From Caproiciproducens faecalis (lineage in GTDB: Bacteria; Bacillota; Clostridia; Oscillospirales; Acutalibacteraceae): a DNA stretch of 64,000 bases. This document shows positions 8,639 through 17,288 of the stretch, one piece after another. The stretch lies in the NCBI RefSeq assembly GCF_019448085.1, contig NZ_JAGFNZ010000007.1, forward strand, positions 33,712 through 97,711, read 5' to 3'. The notes beneath the pieces are model-generated. The model was not told the origin of the DNA, made no database searches, and saw nothing but the letters and a program-made list of their open reading frames with translations. The stretch's first letter is position 1. Each line of letters opens with the position of its first letter. The position numbers were made by a program, and so were the translations under genes.

Positions 8639-8695
8639 ATGGATAGAACCTCATCTTTTGGCATAAGAATTACTAATAAATTGGAGGTGCTGGAG

Positions 8696-9844
8696 ATGAA
8701 GTTAAAAAAATTGTCGGCATGCTTCCTTGTGGTTCTGATGATAATCTCAGTTTTACCGGTGAAAGCGGCTGCACTGTCCGACACGGAGGTGAAAGCCCCT
8801 TCAGCCGTACTGATGGAGTCACAGACCGGAAAAATACTTTATGAAAAGAATTCGCATGAAAAGCGGCCCTGTGCATCCATTACCAAGGTGATGACCTTGG
8901 TTCTTGTAATGGAAGCGCTTGATTCCGGTAAGATCAAACTCACTGATATGGTGTCTGCAAGCGAACACGCGGCATCCATGGGCGGTTCAGACATTTGGCT
9001 GAAGCCGGGGGAGACCATGACGGTGGACGACATGCTGAAAGCGACGGTAGTCGCCAGTGCGAATGACGCTGCCGTGGCTTTGGCAGAGTATGTTTCCGGC
9101 AGTGAGGATGAGTTTTTACAGCAGATGAATCAGAAGGCAAAGGCTCTGGGCATGAAGGATACCGTTTTTAAAAACTGCAACGGCCTTGATGAAGACGGAC
9201 ACGTTACTTCCGCGTATGACGTAGCGCTGATGTCCCGTGAACTGATTAAACATACAAAAATCTTTGATTATACGAAAATCTGGATGGAAAATATCCGCGA
9301 CGGCAAAACACAGCTTGTCAATACCAATAAACTGCTGAAATCCTATAAGGGAATTACCGGGCTCAAAACCGGTACGACTGGTAAAGCGGGCAGCTGTATG
9401 ACGGCAACCGCGGAGCGTGATAATGTGAAACTGATTGCGGTCGTGTTGGGCGCAGCCAATACGAAGGACCGTTTTTCAGCCGCATCCGTTTTGCTGGACA
9501 ACGGCTTTGCCAACTGGTCGGTAACCTCTCCTGCTGTTCCTCTGGAAGCCGTGGCACCGGTTCCGGTCTTGAACGGGATGACCGATCAGGTTGAGACAAC
9601 CGCTGAAACGGACGGCAGCATTCTGGTTCCGAAAGGAAAAGCCGGAGAGATCAAATACAGCGTCGCTTTCCAACCGGAAATTACGGCGCCCGTAACAAAA
9701 GGTCAGGTTGTGGGGAAAATTACCTGCAAACTCGGGGATGAGGTAGTAAAAGAATACAATATTTGTGCAAAAAATTCCGTTTCGCAAATAACGTTTGCGT
9801 CGGCTTTTCGCCTTTTGGCAAAATATCTGCTAAAGATGCTTTGA
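8696..9844 (+). CDS. D-alanyl-D-alanine carboxypeptidase (DacA/DacF family, class A-type PBP), copy 1
   Basis: Peptidoglycan D,D-carboxypeptidase trimming the terminal D-Ala. The start at 8696 is set by GGAGG at 8683 and gives 382 residues with a clear signal peptide (MKLKKLSACFLVVLMIISV, cleavage near VKAAA). Active-site motifs are in order: SITK (catalytic Ser, near residue 62), SAND (near 118) and KTGTT (near 224). A C-terminal PBP5-type beta domain and a final amphipathic/hydrophobic segment (FRLLAKYLLKML) would tether it to the membrane. A second family member lies at 19752. Which of the two is vegetative and which sporulation-specific cannot be told here. Confidence 0.9.
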   Translation: MKLKKLSACFLVVLMIISVLPVKAAALSDTEVKAPSAVLMESQTGKILYEKNSHEKRPCASITKVMTLVLVMEALDSGKIKLTDMVSASEHAASMGGSDIWLKPGETMTVDDMLKATVVASANDAAVALAEYVSGSEDEFLQQMNQKAKALGMKDTVFKNCNGLDEDGHVTSAYDVALMSRELIKHTKIFDYTKIWMENIRDGKTQLVNTNKLLKSYKGITGLKTGTTGKAGSCMTATAERDNVKLIAVVLGAANTKDRFSAASVLLDNGFANWSVTSPAVPLEAVAPVPVLNGMTDQVETTAETDGSILVPKGKAGEIKYSVAFQPEITAPVTKGQVVGKITCKLGDEVVKEYNICAKNSVSQITFASAFRLLAKYLLKML

Positions 9845-9884
9845 ATAGAAATTATGAAATAATTATAAAATATAGTGCTCCTCC

Positions 9885-9913
9885 TTGCAAATGATGCCAA
9901 TATATTGTAATAT
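9885..9913 (+). promoter_or_regulatory. Promoter of pgi
   Basis: TTGCAA (9885-9890), 17-base spacer, TAATAT (9908-9913), about 37 bases upstream of the pgi ATG. Confidence 0.55.
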
Positions 9914-9949
9914 AATCATATAGAAGGTATCATTTAGGAGGAAACTAAA

Positions 9950-11290
9950 ATGTCTGTAAGACTGGATTTAAAACATCTTTCAAGTTTCGTCGGAAAAAAT
10001 GAATATACGGCAATTGCTCCGCAGATTCGTCAGGCACATGAAGCGCTGCATTCCGGTAATTGCGTTGGCAATGATTTTATTGGCTGGGTAAACCTTCCTA
10101 CGGATTATGATAAAGAGGAATTTTCCCGTATCAAGGCGGCTGCAGAAAAAATCAAATCGGATACCGATGTTTTTATTGTGATTGGCATCGGCGGTTCCTA
10201 TCTTGGTTCACGCGCGGCAATCGAGTTTTTAAATTCTCAAAATTATAATTCACTGAAAAAGAATACTCCGGATATTTATTTTACCGGAAACAGTATCAGT
10301 TCTACCGCACTGAGTGAAATTTTGCAACTTTGCGAAGGCAGAGACGTTTCCATCAATATGATTTCCAAATCCGGAACTACCACAGAGCCGGCAATTGCTT
10401 TCCGTGTGCTTCGCAAACTTCTGGAAGAAAAATACGGAAAGGTAGAGGCTCGCAAGAGAATTTACTGTACAACCGACAAGGCTCGCGGAACCCTAAAACA
10501 GCTTGCAACCAAAGAAGGTTACGAAACCTTTGTAATTCCGGATGACGTAGGCGGCAGGTACTCTGTTCTCACAGCCGTCGGCCTGCTGCCCATCGCAGTC
10601 AGCGGGGCCGATATTGACGCTCTGATGTCCGGCGCGGCAAAGGCACAGAAGGAACTAAACAATTCTGATTTGGATTCCAACGCGTGCTATCAGTATGTGG
10701 CAGCCCGTAATCTTTTATATCGCAAAGGAAAAGACATAGAAGTTCTTGTCAGTTACGAACCCTGTTACACCATGATGTGTGAGTGGTGGAAGCAGCTCTT
10801 CGGTGAAAGTGAAGGAAAAGATAACAAAGGCCTTTTCCCGGCATCCGTTGTTTTTTCAACTGACCTGCATTCCATGGGACAATACATTCAGGACGGCAGA
10901 CGGTCCTTGTTTGAAACGGTTGTTTTGTTTGACAAAGCAAAAACAGATTTATTTATAGAAACAGATCCGGAAAATGTTGACGGTTTAAACTTTCTGCAGG
11001 GAAAGAGTATGGCCTATATCAATGAAAAAGCATTTGAGGGAACTGTTTTGGCACACGCTGACGGTGGTGTGCCCAGCGTAGTGCTCCACGCACCCGACTT
11101 TTCAGAAGAAACGCTTGGTTACCTGATCTACTTCTTCGAAAAGGCCTGTGCTATTTCCGGAAGCCTGCTTGGCGTGAATCCTTTTAACCAGCCCGGAGTG
11201 GAAAGTTACAAGAAAAACATGTTTGCGCTTCTTGGCAAACCGGGTTACGAATCGGAAAAGGGTGCTTTGGAGGCGAGATTAAAGAACTAG
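9950..11290 (+). CDS. pgi: Glucose-6-phosphate isomerase
   Basis: Interconverts glucose-6-phosphate and fructose-6-phosphate in glycolysis. The 446 residues match the compact Gram-positive form. Visible are [13 protein letters not shown] near residue 75, [10 protein letters not shown] near 140 (phosphate-binding), [15 protein letters not shown] near 200, and [18 protein letters not shown] at the C-terminus with the conserved Lys. A TTTAGGAGG site lies just before the ATG. It appears monocistronic or weakly coupled to the following small P-loop gene, 58 bases away. Confidence 0.96.
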   Translation: MSVRLDLKHLSSFVGKNEYTAIAPQIRQAHEALHSGNCVGNDFIGWVNLPTDYDKEEFSRIKAAAEKIKSDTDVFIVIGIGGSYLGSRAAIEFLNSQNYNSLKKNTPDIYFTGNSISSTALSEILQLCEGRDVSINMISKSGTTTEPAIAFRVLRKLLEEKYGKVEARKRIYCTTDKARGTLKQLATKEGYETFVIPDDVGGRYSVLTAVGLLPIAVSGADIDALMSGAAKAQKELNNSDLDSNACYQYVAARNLLYRKGKDIEVLVSYEPCYTMMCEWWKQLFGESEGKDNKGLFPASVVFSTDLHSMGQYIQDGRRSLFETVVLFDKAKTDLFIETDPENVDGLNFLQGKSMAYINEKAFEGTVLAHADGGVPSVVLHAPDFSEETLGYLIYFFEKACAISGSLLGVNPFNQPGVESYKKNMFALLGKPGYESEKGALEARLKN

Positions 11291-11348
11291 TAGAAGCAGG
11301 AGTTTTCTCCGCTTTTGCGGAAATAATATAAATATAGGAGGAGTTTTC

Positions 11349-11765
11349 ATGATAACTCTTATCGTTGGCAAAAAAGGTTCAGGAAAAACAAAAAAGTTAA
11401 TCGAAAATGCAAATGAGGCTGCCCAAAAATCAAACGGCAATGTTGTAGTGATTGAAAAGGGTCTGAAACTGACCTACGATTTATCTCATCAGGTCAGGCT
11501 GATCGACAGCGACGCTTATGGTATTCAGGGTGCGGATGCACTTCTCGGCTTTATCAGCGGCATTTGTGCAGGCAACTATGACTTAACGGATATTTTTGTT
11601 GATTCCACCTTAAAGATAATTGGGCATGATATGAAAGCCCTTGTACAGTTTACTGAAAAAATGAATGCTCTTTCCACACAGGCCGATACCAGGATTTCAC
11701 TTCTTGTTTCTGCAAGCAAGGAAGAACTTCCGGAGGAAATCAGTTCCTTCTCCGTCCAAATCTAA
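11349..11765 (+). CDS. Small P-loop protein of unknown function
   Basis: 138-residue soluble protein that I do not recognise. It starts MITLIVGKKGSGKT, a textbook Walker A loop at residues 7-14. Only a weak Walker B-like segment (DLTDIFVDSTLKII, near 80) follows, and no sensor or other catalytic motif is obvious. The protein is mostly alternating beta/alpha and ends without a membrane segment. A TAGGAGGAG site precedes the ATG. It lies between pgi and yceD-rpmF with a possible terminator behind it. It could be a minimal nucleotide-binding protein. No function is claimed. Confidence 0.75.
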   Translation: MITLIVGKKGSGKTKKLIENANEAAQKSNGNVVVIEKGLKLTYDLSHQVRLIDSDAYGIQGADALLGFISGICAGNYDLTDIFVDSTLKIIGHDMKALVQFTEKMNALSTQADTRISLLVSASKEELPEEISSFSVQI

Positions 11766-11787
11766 GAACAAATCTTTTCTTTCATTT

Positions 11788-11820
11788 GCTGCCGGGGCGT
11801 TTCGTCTTCGGCAGCTTCTT
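11788..11820 (+). terminator. Possible terminator after the small P-loop gene
   Basis: GCTGCCG (11788-11794) pairs with CGGCAGC (11809-11815) across a 14-base loop, followed by TTCTTTAT. The stem is good but the T-run is interrupted. Confidence 0.5.
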
Positions 11821-11850
11821 TATGGAATATGAATATATTGTAATTTTCTA

Positions 11851-11879
11851 TTGACAAATCATCTATAAATCTATATAAT
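11851..11879 (+). promoter_or_regulatory. Consensus SigA promoter of yceD-rpmF
   Basis: Perfect TTGACA (11851-11856), 17-base spacer and perfect TATAAT (11874-11879), 27 bases before the yceD ATG. This is the best match to consensus in the window, fitting strong constitutive expression of a ribosomal protein operon. Confidence 0.9.
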
Positions 11880-11906
11880 AAGCTAATGTAGCGCTGAGGT
11901 GTAATT

Positions 11907-12401
11907 ATGCTTCTTGATTTAAAAAAGATATTTTCCGACAGTGACGAAAGTTGTTCCTTTGATTACCTGTTGGACTTATCATCTACCGATATCAATGGCT
12001 ATCATCCCTTTGCTTCACCTGTGAAGGTTCAGGGTACCGTGAAAAGTCAGGATAGCTTTGCACAGCTTAACGCTGAGGTTTCGTTTGAATTCTCCATTCC
12101 GTGCGACCGATGCATGAAGCAGATTAACAAATGTTATCATTATTCTTTTTCGCACACTTTGGTGTTGTCTTTGGAAAACGAAGACGATGTCAGCTATGTG
12201 GAGGTTCCCAATTATCAGTTGGATTTGGACGAGCTGATCCGAGCGGATATTTTGCTAGAGCTGCCGTCCAAGTATTTGTGCAGTGATGATTGCAAAGGCC
12301 TGTGTCCTTCTTGTGGGAAAAATTTGAATGATGGAACATGCAATTGTGATTTTCATCAGATTGATCCTCGTTTGGAGGCTCTTAAAAAACTAATAGATTA
12401 G
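11907..12401 (+). CDS. yceD: YceD/DUF177 family protein
   Basis: 164-residue member of the DUF177 (YceD) family, which is widely encoded directly upstream of rpmF. In E. coli and plants it is linked to 23S rRNA accumulation. Cysteines are in CDRCMK (near residue 70) and in a C-terminal CSDDCKGLCPSCG plus TCNCD cluster (near 130-150), the pattern expected for the Firmicute form and likely metal-binding. It is followed after 27 bases by rpmF, so the two form a classic pair under one consensus promoter. Confidence 0.88.
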   Translation: MLLDLKKIFSDSDESCSFDYLLDLSSTDINGYHPFASPVKVQGTVKSQDSFAQLNAEVSFEFSIPCDRCMKQINKCYHYSFSHTLVLSLENEDDVSYVEVPNYQLDLDELIRADILLELPSKYLCSDDCKGLCPSCGKNLNDGTCNCDFHQIDPRLEALKKLID

Positions 12402-12428
12402 TCTGAGTTTTATAAGGAGGTGCTGAAG

Positions 12429-12611
12429 ATGGCGGTACCAAAGAGAAAAGTATCTAGTGCAAGACAGAATAAAAGACGTTCAAATGTTTGGAAGATGAGT
12501 GCTCCTGCTCTGGTGAAATGCCCTAAATGTGGTGAGTTTAAAACTCCGCACAGAGTTTGTGGCAGTTGTGGTTACTACAACGGCAGGGAAGTAATCAAAA
12601 AAGAAGCATAA
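12429..12611 (+). CDS. rpmF: 50S ribosomal protein L32
   Basis: 60-residue L32 starting MAVPKRKVSSARQNKRR, with the zinc ribbon CPKCGEF...CGSCGYY (four Cys). This is therefore the Cys-plus, zinc-binding paralogue type. The ATG at 12429 follows AAGGAGGTG; a start 9 bases upstream is not needed. It is co-transcribed with yceD and ends before a hairpin with a T-run. Confidence 0.96.
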   Translation: MAVPKRKVSSARQNKRRSNVWKMSAPALVKCPKCGEFKTPHRVCGSCGYYNGREVIKKEA

Positions 12612-12636
12612 GCTTTGTTTGATTTTCCGAAAATGT

Positions 12637-12667
12637 AGAGAAGGAGCAATCCTTCTCTTATTTTTTT
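12637..12667 (+). terminator. Rho-independent terminator after rpmF
   Basis: A 9-bp stem AGAGAAGGA/TCCTTCTCT (12637-12645, 12650-12658), a GCAA tetraloop, then TATTTTTTT. Confidence 0.88.
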
Positions 12668-12696
12668 ATGAATCTTATTACAGCAGAGGAGTTATC

Positions 12697-14013
12697 ATGT
12701 CAGTAAAAATTCTTTCGGTCGATCTGGACAGCCCCGCCGAAAAAATGAAGATATTGCCCGGGGAGACGCTGATTTCCATTAACGGCAATGAGATTAACGA
12801 TGTTTTGGACTATCGCTTTTACGAAACCAGCAAAAGTCTGTCCGTTTTGCTGATGGACAGTGACCGGAACCCTCGTACGGTTTCTATTCGCAAGGGGGAA
12901 TATGAGTCAATTGGGCTGGAATTCGAGACATACTTAATGGATGAGCAGCATTCCTGCCGCAACAAGTGCATTTTTTGCTTTATTGACCAGCTGCCGAAGG
13001 GGATGCGCAGCACGCTTTACTTTAAAGATGATGATTCCCGGCTGTCCTTTCTATTTGGGAATTATATTACGCTGACCAATATGAGTGAGCACGATGTCGA
13101 TAGAATCATAGAAATGCATATCAGCCCTGTGAATATATCTGTCCATACCACCAATCCGGAGCTTCGGGTGAAGATGATGGGCAACCGCTTTGCCGGGGAG
13201 TCTCTGCGGATTCTGTACCGGCTTGCGGAGGCGGGCATTAAAATCAACACCCAGCTTGTTGTCTGCAAGGGAATTAACGACGGGGAAGAGCTGAAACGCA
13301 GCTTGACCGATCTTGGGAGACTTTATCCGGCAGTGCAGAGCATTGCCGCCGTTCCGGTGGGCCTGACCAGGTTCAGAGAGGGATTATTTCCGCTGGAATC
13401 GTTTGACAGGAGATCTGCGGAAGCGGCGGTTCAGATTCTGGAGGAATTCGGCGAACGCTTTTTAGATCAATACGGCGCAAGAATCTGCTATGCCGCGGAT
13501 GAATTTTATCTGAAAGCGGGGCGTCCCATCCCGTCCGCCGAATTCTACGGCGATTTCGATCAGCTGGAGAACGGTGTGGGACTCATGGCGAATTTGAAGC
13601 AGGAATTCGAGAGTGCACTTGAGGACTTTCAGCCGCCCCGCAAGCCCCGGCGCGTTACGTTAATTACCGGGACAAGCGTTTATAATTTTCTTAATTCTTT
13701 ACTTGACGAATTAAGAATAAAATGCAATAATTTAGCATGTAATCTGATACCAATTATTAATCATTATTTTGGGGATACCATAAATGTTACGGGGCTGATA
13801 ACCGGTACCGATATCATACAGCAGTTAAAGGGGAAGGATTTGGGCGACGAGCTGATTGTGCCCGCCGTGATGCTTCGCCGTGAAGGAGATATTTTTTTGG
13901 ATGATACTTCTCTTGACGATTTGAGCAAAGCCTTGAATGTGAAAGTAACCGTATCTGCCAATGACGGCTATGAGCTTTTGAATACAGTATTAGGAGTTGA
14001 TGTTATTGGCTAA
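12697..14013 (+). CDS. PDZ plus radical SAM (DUF512 family) protein
   Basis: 438-residue protein, start set by GAGGAG upstream of ATG 12697. Residues 1-60 look like a small PDZ-like domain (KILPGETLISINGNEI). Cys87, Cys91 and Cys94 in CRNKCIFC form a radical-SAM [4Fe-4S] motif. The C-terminal third is the DUF512 domain (RVTLITGTSVYNFL, VTGLITGTDIIQQL, MLRREGDIFLDD). The family is conserved in Clostridia and Cyanobacteria, usually beside der. It is sometimes annotated as an FeS oxidoreductase, but its substrate is unknown. It overlaps der by a few bases, which implies translational coupling. Confidence 0.88.
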   Translation: MSVKILSVDLDSPAEKMKILPGETLISINGNEINDVLDYRFYETSKSLSVLLMDSDRNPRTVSIRKGEYESIGLEFETYLMDEQHSCRNKCIFCFIDQLPKGMRSTLYFKDDDSRLSFLFGNYITLTNMSEHDVDRIIEMHISPVNISVHTTNPELRVKMMGNRFAGESLRILYRLAEAGIKINTQLVVCKGINDGEELKRSLTDLGRLYPAVQSIAAVPVGLTRFREGLFPLESFDRRSAEAAVQILEEFGERFLDQYGARICYAADEFYLKAGRPIPSAEFYGDFDQLENGVGLMANLKQEFESALEDFQPPRKPRRVTLITGTSVYNFLNSLLDELRIKCNNLACNLIPIINHYFGDTINVTGLITGTDIIQQLKGKDLGDELIVPAVMLRREGDIFLDDTSLDDLSKALNVKVTVSANDGYELLNTVLGVDVIG

Positions 14014-15328
14014 ACCTGTAGTTGCCATTGTAGGCAGGCCAAATGTCGGGAAATCGACACTTTTTAATAAATTGATCGGGGAGCGTCTTTCCATTGTAGA
14101 CGATACCCCGGGAGTTACCAGAGACCGAATATACGGGGAGTGTGAATGGCGTAACCGTAAGTTTTCCATCGTAGACACGGGAGGAATTGAGCCGGCTTCC
14201 GGTGATGTTATTTTATCCCAGATGCGGATGCAGGCTCAGCTTGCAATCGACGCGGCGGATGTAATTGTACTGGTCGCAGATATTCGTACGGGTGTTGTGG
14301 CGACGGATTCCGATATCGCGGCTATGCTGCTGAAAAGCGGCAGGCCTGTTGTTCTGTGTGTCAACAAATGTGATATGATCGGCGAACCTCCTGCGGAATT
14401 CTATGAGTTTTATAATTTGGGACTTGGTGACCCAGTAGCGGTTTCTTCTGTTCATGGTCACGGGACGGGCGACTTGCTTGACAGAATTGTAGAATATTTC
14501 CCTGCAGACGAAGAGGATGAAATCGACAGCGAAATCATTAAGGTTGCCATTATAGGCAAACCGAATGTTGGAAAATCTTCCCTTGTAAACAAGATTTCCG
14601 GTGAGGAAAGATGCATTGTTTCTGATATTGCCGGCACAACGCGCGACGCGATTGATACGACCATTGAAAATCAGCATGGACGTTTTACGCTGATTGATAC
14701 CGCAGGGCTGCGCAAGAAGAGCAAGGTGGACGATTCCATTGAAAAATACAGCGTTATCCGCGCACAGATGGCCATAGAACGTGCCGATGTCTGTGTCATT
14801 ATGATAGACGCTTCGGTCGGATTTACCGATCAGGATTCCAAAGTAGCCGGTCTGGCACATGAAGCCGGAAAAGGTTGCGTAATTGTCGTCAATAAGTGGG
14901 ACATCATAGAAAAAGACGACCGGACCATGATAGAGTACCGCAGAAAACTGGAAGATGACTTTTCTTTTATGTCCTATGCACCTATGGTTTTTATTTCAGC
15001 AAAAACAGGCCAGAGGCTCGACCGTCTTTTCGACCTGATTAAGCATGCGGCAAATTCCAATTCCATGCGTATTGCTACGGGCATGCTTAACGATGTCCTG
15101 GCTCAGGCTGTGGCAAGAGTCCAGCCGCCGACTGACAAAGGAAGGAGGTTGAAGATATTCTACATGACACAGGCGACGGTCAAACCGCCTACCTTTGTAT
15201 GCTTTGTTAATTCCGCACAGTTGTTCCATTTTTCATACCAACGGTATCTTGAAAACAGAATCCGTGAAACTTTTGGGCTAGAAGGTACCCCTATTCGGTT
15301 TATTGTGCGTGAGCGAGGAGATAAGTAA
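14006..15328 (+). CDS. der: Ribosome biogenesis GTPase Der (EngA)
   Basis: Double-GTPase needed for 50S assembly. Two complete G-domains are visible, with G1 loops GRPNVGKS (N-terminal) and GKPNVGKS (near residue 180), matching DTPGV/DTAGL switches, NKCD and NKWD specificity motifs, and a KH-like C-terminal domain. I favour the TTG at 14006 (440 aa, reads as MAKPVVAIVGRPN). It lies 9 bases from AGGAG, while ATG 14000 is only 3 bases away. It overlaps the previous gene by 8 bases and is followed 13 bases later by plsY. Confidence 0.95.
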   Translation: MAKPVVAIVGRPNVGKSTLFNKLIGERLSIVDDTPGVTRDRIYGECEWRNRKFSIVDTGGIEPASGDVILSQMRMQAQLAIDAADVIVLVADIRTGVVATDSDIAAMLLKSGRPVVLCVNKCDMIGEPPAEFYEFYNLGLGDPVAVSSVHGHGTGDLLDRIVEYFPADEEDEIDSEIIKVAIIGKPNVGKSSLVNKISGEERCIVSDIAGTTRDAIDTTIENQHGRFTLIDTAGLRKKSKVDDSIEKYSVIRAQMAIERADVCVIMIDASVGFTDQDSKVAGLAHEAGKGCVIVVNKWDIIEKDDRTMIEYRRKLEDDFSFMSYAPMVFISAKTGQRLDRLFDLIKHAANSNSMRIATGMLNDVLAQAVARVQPPTDKGRRLKIFYMTQATVKPPTFVCFVNSAQLFHFSYQRYLENRIRETFGLEGTPIRFIVRERGDK

Positions 15329-15341
15329 GGAGGAGTTACTG

Positions 15342-16073
15342 ATGTTCAGTTATCTTAGAGATTTTGCACTGCCATCGGTTTTAGTAGCGCTTGTTTCATA
15401 TCTGTTGGGAAGTATTAGCTCTTCTATCATTTTTACAAAAGCATTTGATAATAATTTGGATATCCGCACGATGGGCAGCGGAAACGCGGGAGCAACCAAT
15501 GTTCTGCGATCCGTTGGTGTCAAAGCTGCGATTTTTACTTTTATTTTTGATTTTGCCAAAGGCGCAGTTTCTGTTATGATCGGCAGGGCGGTGTTTCAGT
15601 ATGTTTGCACCCAAGCCGCAGCGCCGTTGATTGTCAATCCGCATGTTGTTGCACAGTACGGCGCCTATATTGCCGGTGTGGCCTGCGTTTTCGGACATAT
15701 CTATCCGCTTTATTTCGGTTTTAAGGGCGGCAAGGGCGTATTGACCAGCGCCGCGATGATCGCATTGATCGACTGGCGTGTGTTCCTAATCGTTATTGGT
15801 GTGTTTCTGGCTTTGTTCCTGACCACTAAAATTGTTTCTCTGTCCTCCATTTGCGCGGCGGCGGCTTTCCCGGTTGCTACGTTTATCATTACCTTCTTCA
15901 TTGATTTCCGGGGGAGTCAGGTGTCGGCCGGGCCGGTACCGATTTCCTATGTATGGGTGACGACCGCTATTGCATTTTGTATGGGATTCGTTCTGATTTA
16001 TAAACACAGAACGAATATTGAAAGAATCAAGAACGGAACTGAAAAGAAAATTACGATTAATCACAGAACATAA
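15342..16073 (+). CDS. plsY: Acyl-phosphate:glycerol-3-phosphate acyltransferase PlsY
   Basis: Integral membrane enzyme acylating glycerol-3-phosphate at sn-1 with acyl-phosphate, the first phospholipid step. The 243 residues from the ATG at 15342 (AAGGAGGAG upstream) are mostly hydrophobic with about five helices. Family motifs are SGNAGATNVLR near residue 47, FGFKGGKGV near 125 and a C-terminal YKHRTNIERI. The protein is somewhat longer than the about 200-residue norm because of extra loop residues before the second motif. It forms an operon with der and is closed by a terminator. The gpsA gene that often accompanies plsY is not here. Confidence 0.94.
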   Translation: MFSYLRDFALPSVLVALVSYLLGSISSSIIFTKAFDNNLDIRTMGSGNAGATNVLRSVGVKAAIFTFIFDFAKGAVSVMIGRAVFQYVCTQAAAPLIVNPHVVAQYGAYIAGVACVFGHIYPLYFGFKGGKGVLTSAAMIALIDWRVFLIVIGVFLALFLTTKIVSLSSICAAAAFPVATFIITFFIDFRGSQVSAGPVPISYVWVTTAIAFCMGFVLIYKHRTNIERIKNGTEKKITINHRT

Positions 16074-16077
16074 AACA

Positions 16078-16118
16078 CAGAGCCGCTATGATCCAAAGTT
16101 CATAGCGGCTCTGCTTTT
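16078..16118 (+). terminator. Rho-independent terminator after plsY
   Basis: A 14-bp perfect stem (16078-16091 with 16100-16113), 8-base loop and CTTTT. It starts 4 bases after the plsY stop. Confidence 0.85.
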
Positions 16119-16134
16119 AACGATTTTTTCGCAG

Positions 16135-16158
16135 AAAAAAGGAGCCCTTAAAGGCTCC
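16135..16158 (-). terminator. Rho-independent terminator of rpmB (minus strand)
   Basis: GGAGCC (16141-16146) pairs with GGCTCC (16153-16158). On the minus strand the hairpin is followed by six T (A-run 16135-16140), 25 bases downstream of the rpmB stop. Confidence 0.82.
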
Positions 16159-16182
16159 TCTAAACATAATGTTTTGTTTTGA

Positions 16183-16371
16183 TCAGACGGCTCGGGTTAC
16201 CTTGCCGGAACGCAAGCAACGGGTGCAGGCGTAAATACGCTTAGGAGTACCGTTCACAACTGCTTTAACACGTTTAATATTGGGCTTCCAAGTTCTGTTC
16301 GCACGTCTGTGAGAGTGGGAGACTCTAATACCGAAAGCCATATCTTTGCCACAAACATCACATTTTGCCAT
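16183..16371 (-). CDS. rpmB: 50S ribosomal protein L28
   Basis: 62-residue L28 with the N-terminal MAKCDVCGKDM and C-terminal YACTRCLRSGKV, together a four-Cys zinc-binding pattern. The central VSHSHRRANRTWKPN is the family hallmark. A GGAGG site precedes it. It is one of only three minus-strand genes in the window and is monocistronic with its own promoter and terminator. In B. subtilis rpmB adjoins spoVM; here the two are 22 kb apart. Confidence 0.96.
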   Translation of the reverse strand: MAKCDVCGKDMAFGIRVSHSHRRANRTWKPNIKRVKAVVNGTPKRIYACTRCLRSGKVTRAV

Positions 16372-16420
16372 GTGTCTGCACCTCCTTTAAAAGGACTGTT
16401 TATAGAATCACAACATTGGT

Positions 16421-16449
16421 ATTCTATCAGATAATGAAAGTAATTGCAA
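16421..16449 (-). promoter_or_regulatory. Promoter of rpmB
   Basis: On the minus strand, TTGCAA (16444-16449), 17-base spacer, TAGAAT (16421-16426), about 50 bases upstream of the rpmB ATG. The rest of the about 210-base gap up to 16583 holds only this and the divergent promoter at 16530. Confidence 0.65.
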
Positions 16450-16529
16450 GTCTTTTCGGGGCTTTTTTCATTATATTGTGTCAGAAAAATTAAATTTCAT
16501 GATAAATCCCTACGATTTCCCCGCCTTGC

Positions 16530-16558
16530 TTGTTTTTTAGGCCTGAAAGTATTATAAT
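16530..16558 (+). promoter_or_regulatory. Promoter of the site-2 protease/scpAB operon
   Basis: TTGTTT (16530-16535), 17-base spacer, perfect TATAAT (16553-16558), 25 bases before the ATG at 16584. Confidence 0.65.
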
Positions 16559-16583
16559 AATATTTCATAAAGGAGACTAATAT

Positions 16584-17276
16584 ATGCTTTTTAACATGAT
16601 AAGTGATGTTTTTTCAGGACAGCCGTTTGACATGGCTTCCGCGTTATCCCAAATATTGGCTACCCTGTTTATCATTTTCTGCATTTTGCCTCTTCATGAA
16701 TTTGCGCACGGCTGGGTTGCCTACAAGCTTGGTGACAGAACCGCAAAATACAGTGGCAGATTAACATTAAATCCGCTTGCCAGTTTAGACCCAGTTGGCT
16801 CGCTGTTTCTGCTTTTGTTCGGTTTTGGCTGGGCAAAGCCGGTTCCGATTGACTCCCGGTACTTTAAGAATCCGAAACGTGACATGGCCATCACCGCTTT
16901 GGCGGGGCCTTTGTCCAATCTGCTGGCTTCTTTGGTGGGTGCCATCCTCTATCAGGGGCTGTGGATTGCACTCAAAACCAACGTTCCCGAGTTTATTCAA
17001 AGCTTTTTTATTGCCTATATTACGATCAATGTTGCGCTGGCAGTTTTTAATATGATTCCGCTGCCTCCGCTGGACGGTTCAAAAATTCTGGGCGCTTTTC
17101 TTTCCAATAAGGCGCTTTACAATTATTACAGATACCAGAATATTATCATCATGGTGGCATTCGTCGTTTTATTCAGCGGCATGCTCCGTGTTCCTCTTGC
17201 TGTTTTGCAGAGTGCCTGCTTAAATGTTGTTTTGTGGCTGGCAGAACTTCCGTTTAAATTGTTCGGCCTGTTATAA
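16584..17276 (+). CDS. Site-2 protease family (M50) intramembrane metalloprotease
   Basis: 230-residue membrane zinc protease. The HEXXH motif is HEFAH near residue 38 in the second hydrophobic segment, and the distal zinc ligand is in NMIPLPPLDGSKIL near 155. In between is NPLASLDPVGSL, typical of the YwhC/Rv-type group lacking a PDZ domain. There are about five membrane helices. The substrate is unknown. It heads an operon with scpA-scpB. This is a common neighbour of scpA in Firmicutes and says nothing specific about its target. A separate SpoIVFB-like member of the family lies at 45483. Confidence 0.9.
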   Translation: MLFNMISDVFSGQPFDMASALSQILATLFIIFCILPLHEFAHGWVAYKLGDRTAKYSGRLTLNPLASLDPVGSLFLLLFGFGWAKPVPIDSRYFKNPKRDMAITALAGPLSNLLASLVGAILYQGLWIALKTNVPEFIQSFFIAYITINVALAVFNMIPLPPLDGSKILGAFLSNKALYNYYRYQNIIIMVAFVVLFSGMLRVPLAVLQSACLNVVLWLAELPFKLFGLL

Positions 17277-17288
17277 AAGTGGGGGATT

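Noticed and set aside
8639..8695. Extended start for the D,D-carboxypeptidase
   Set aside because: That ATG lies in the tail of the hisF terminator and would place 19 non-signal residues before a clear signal peptide with its own GGAGG site.
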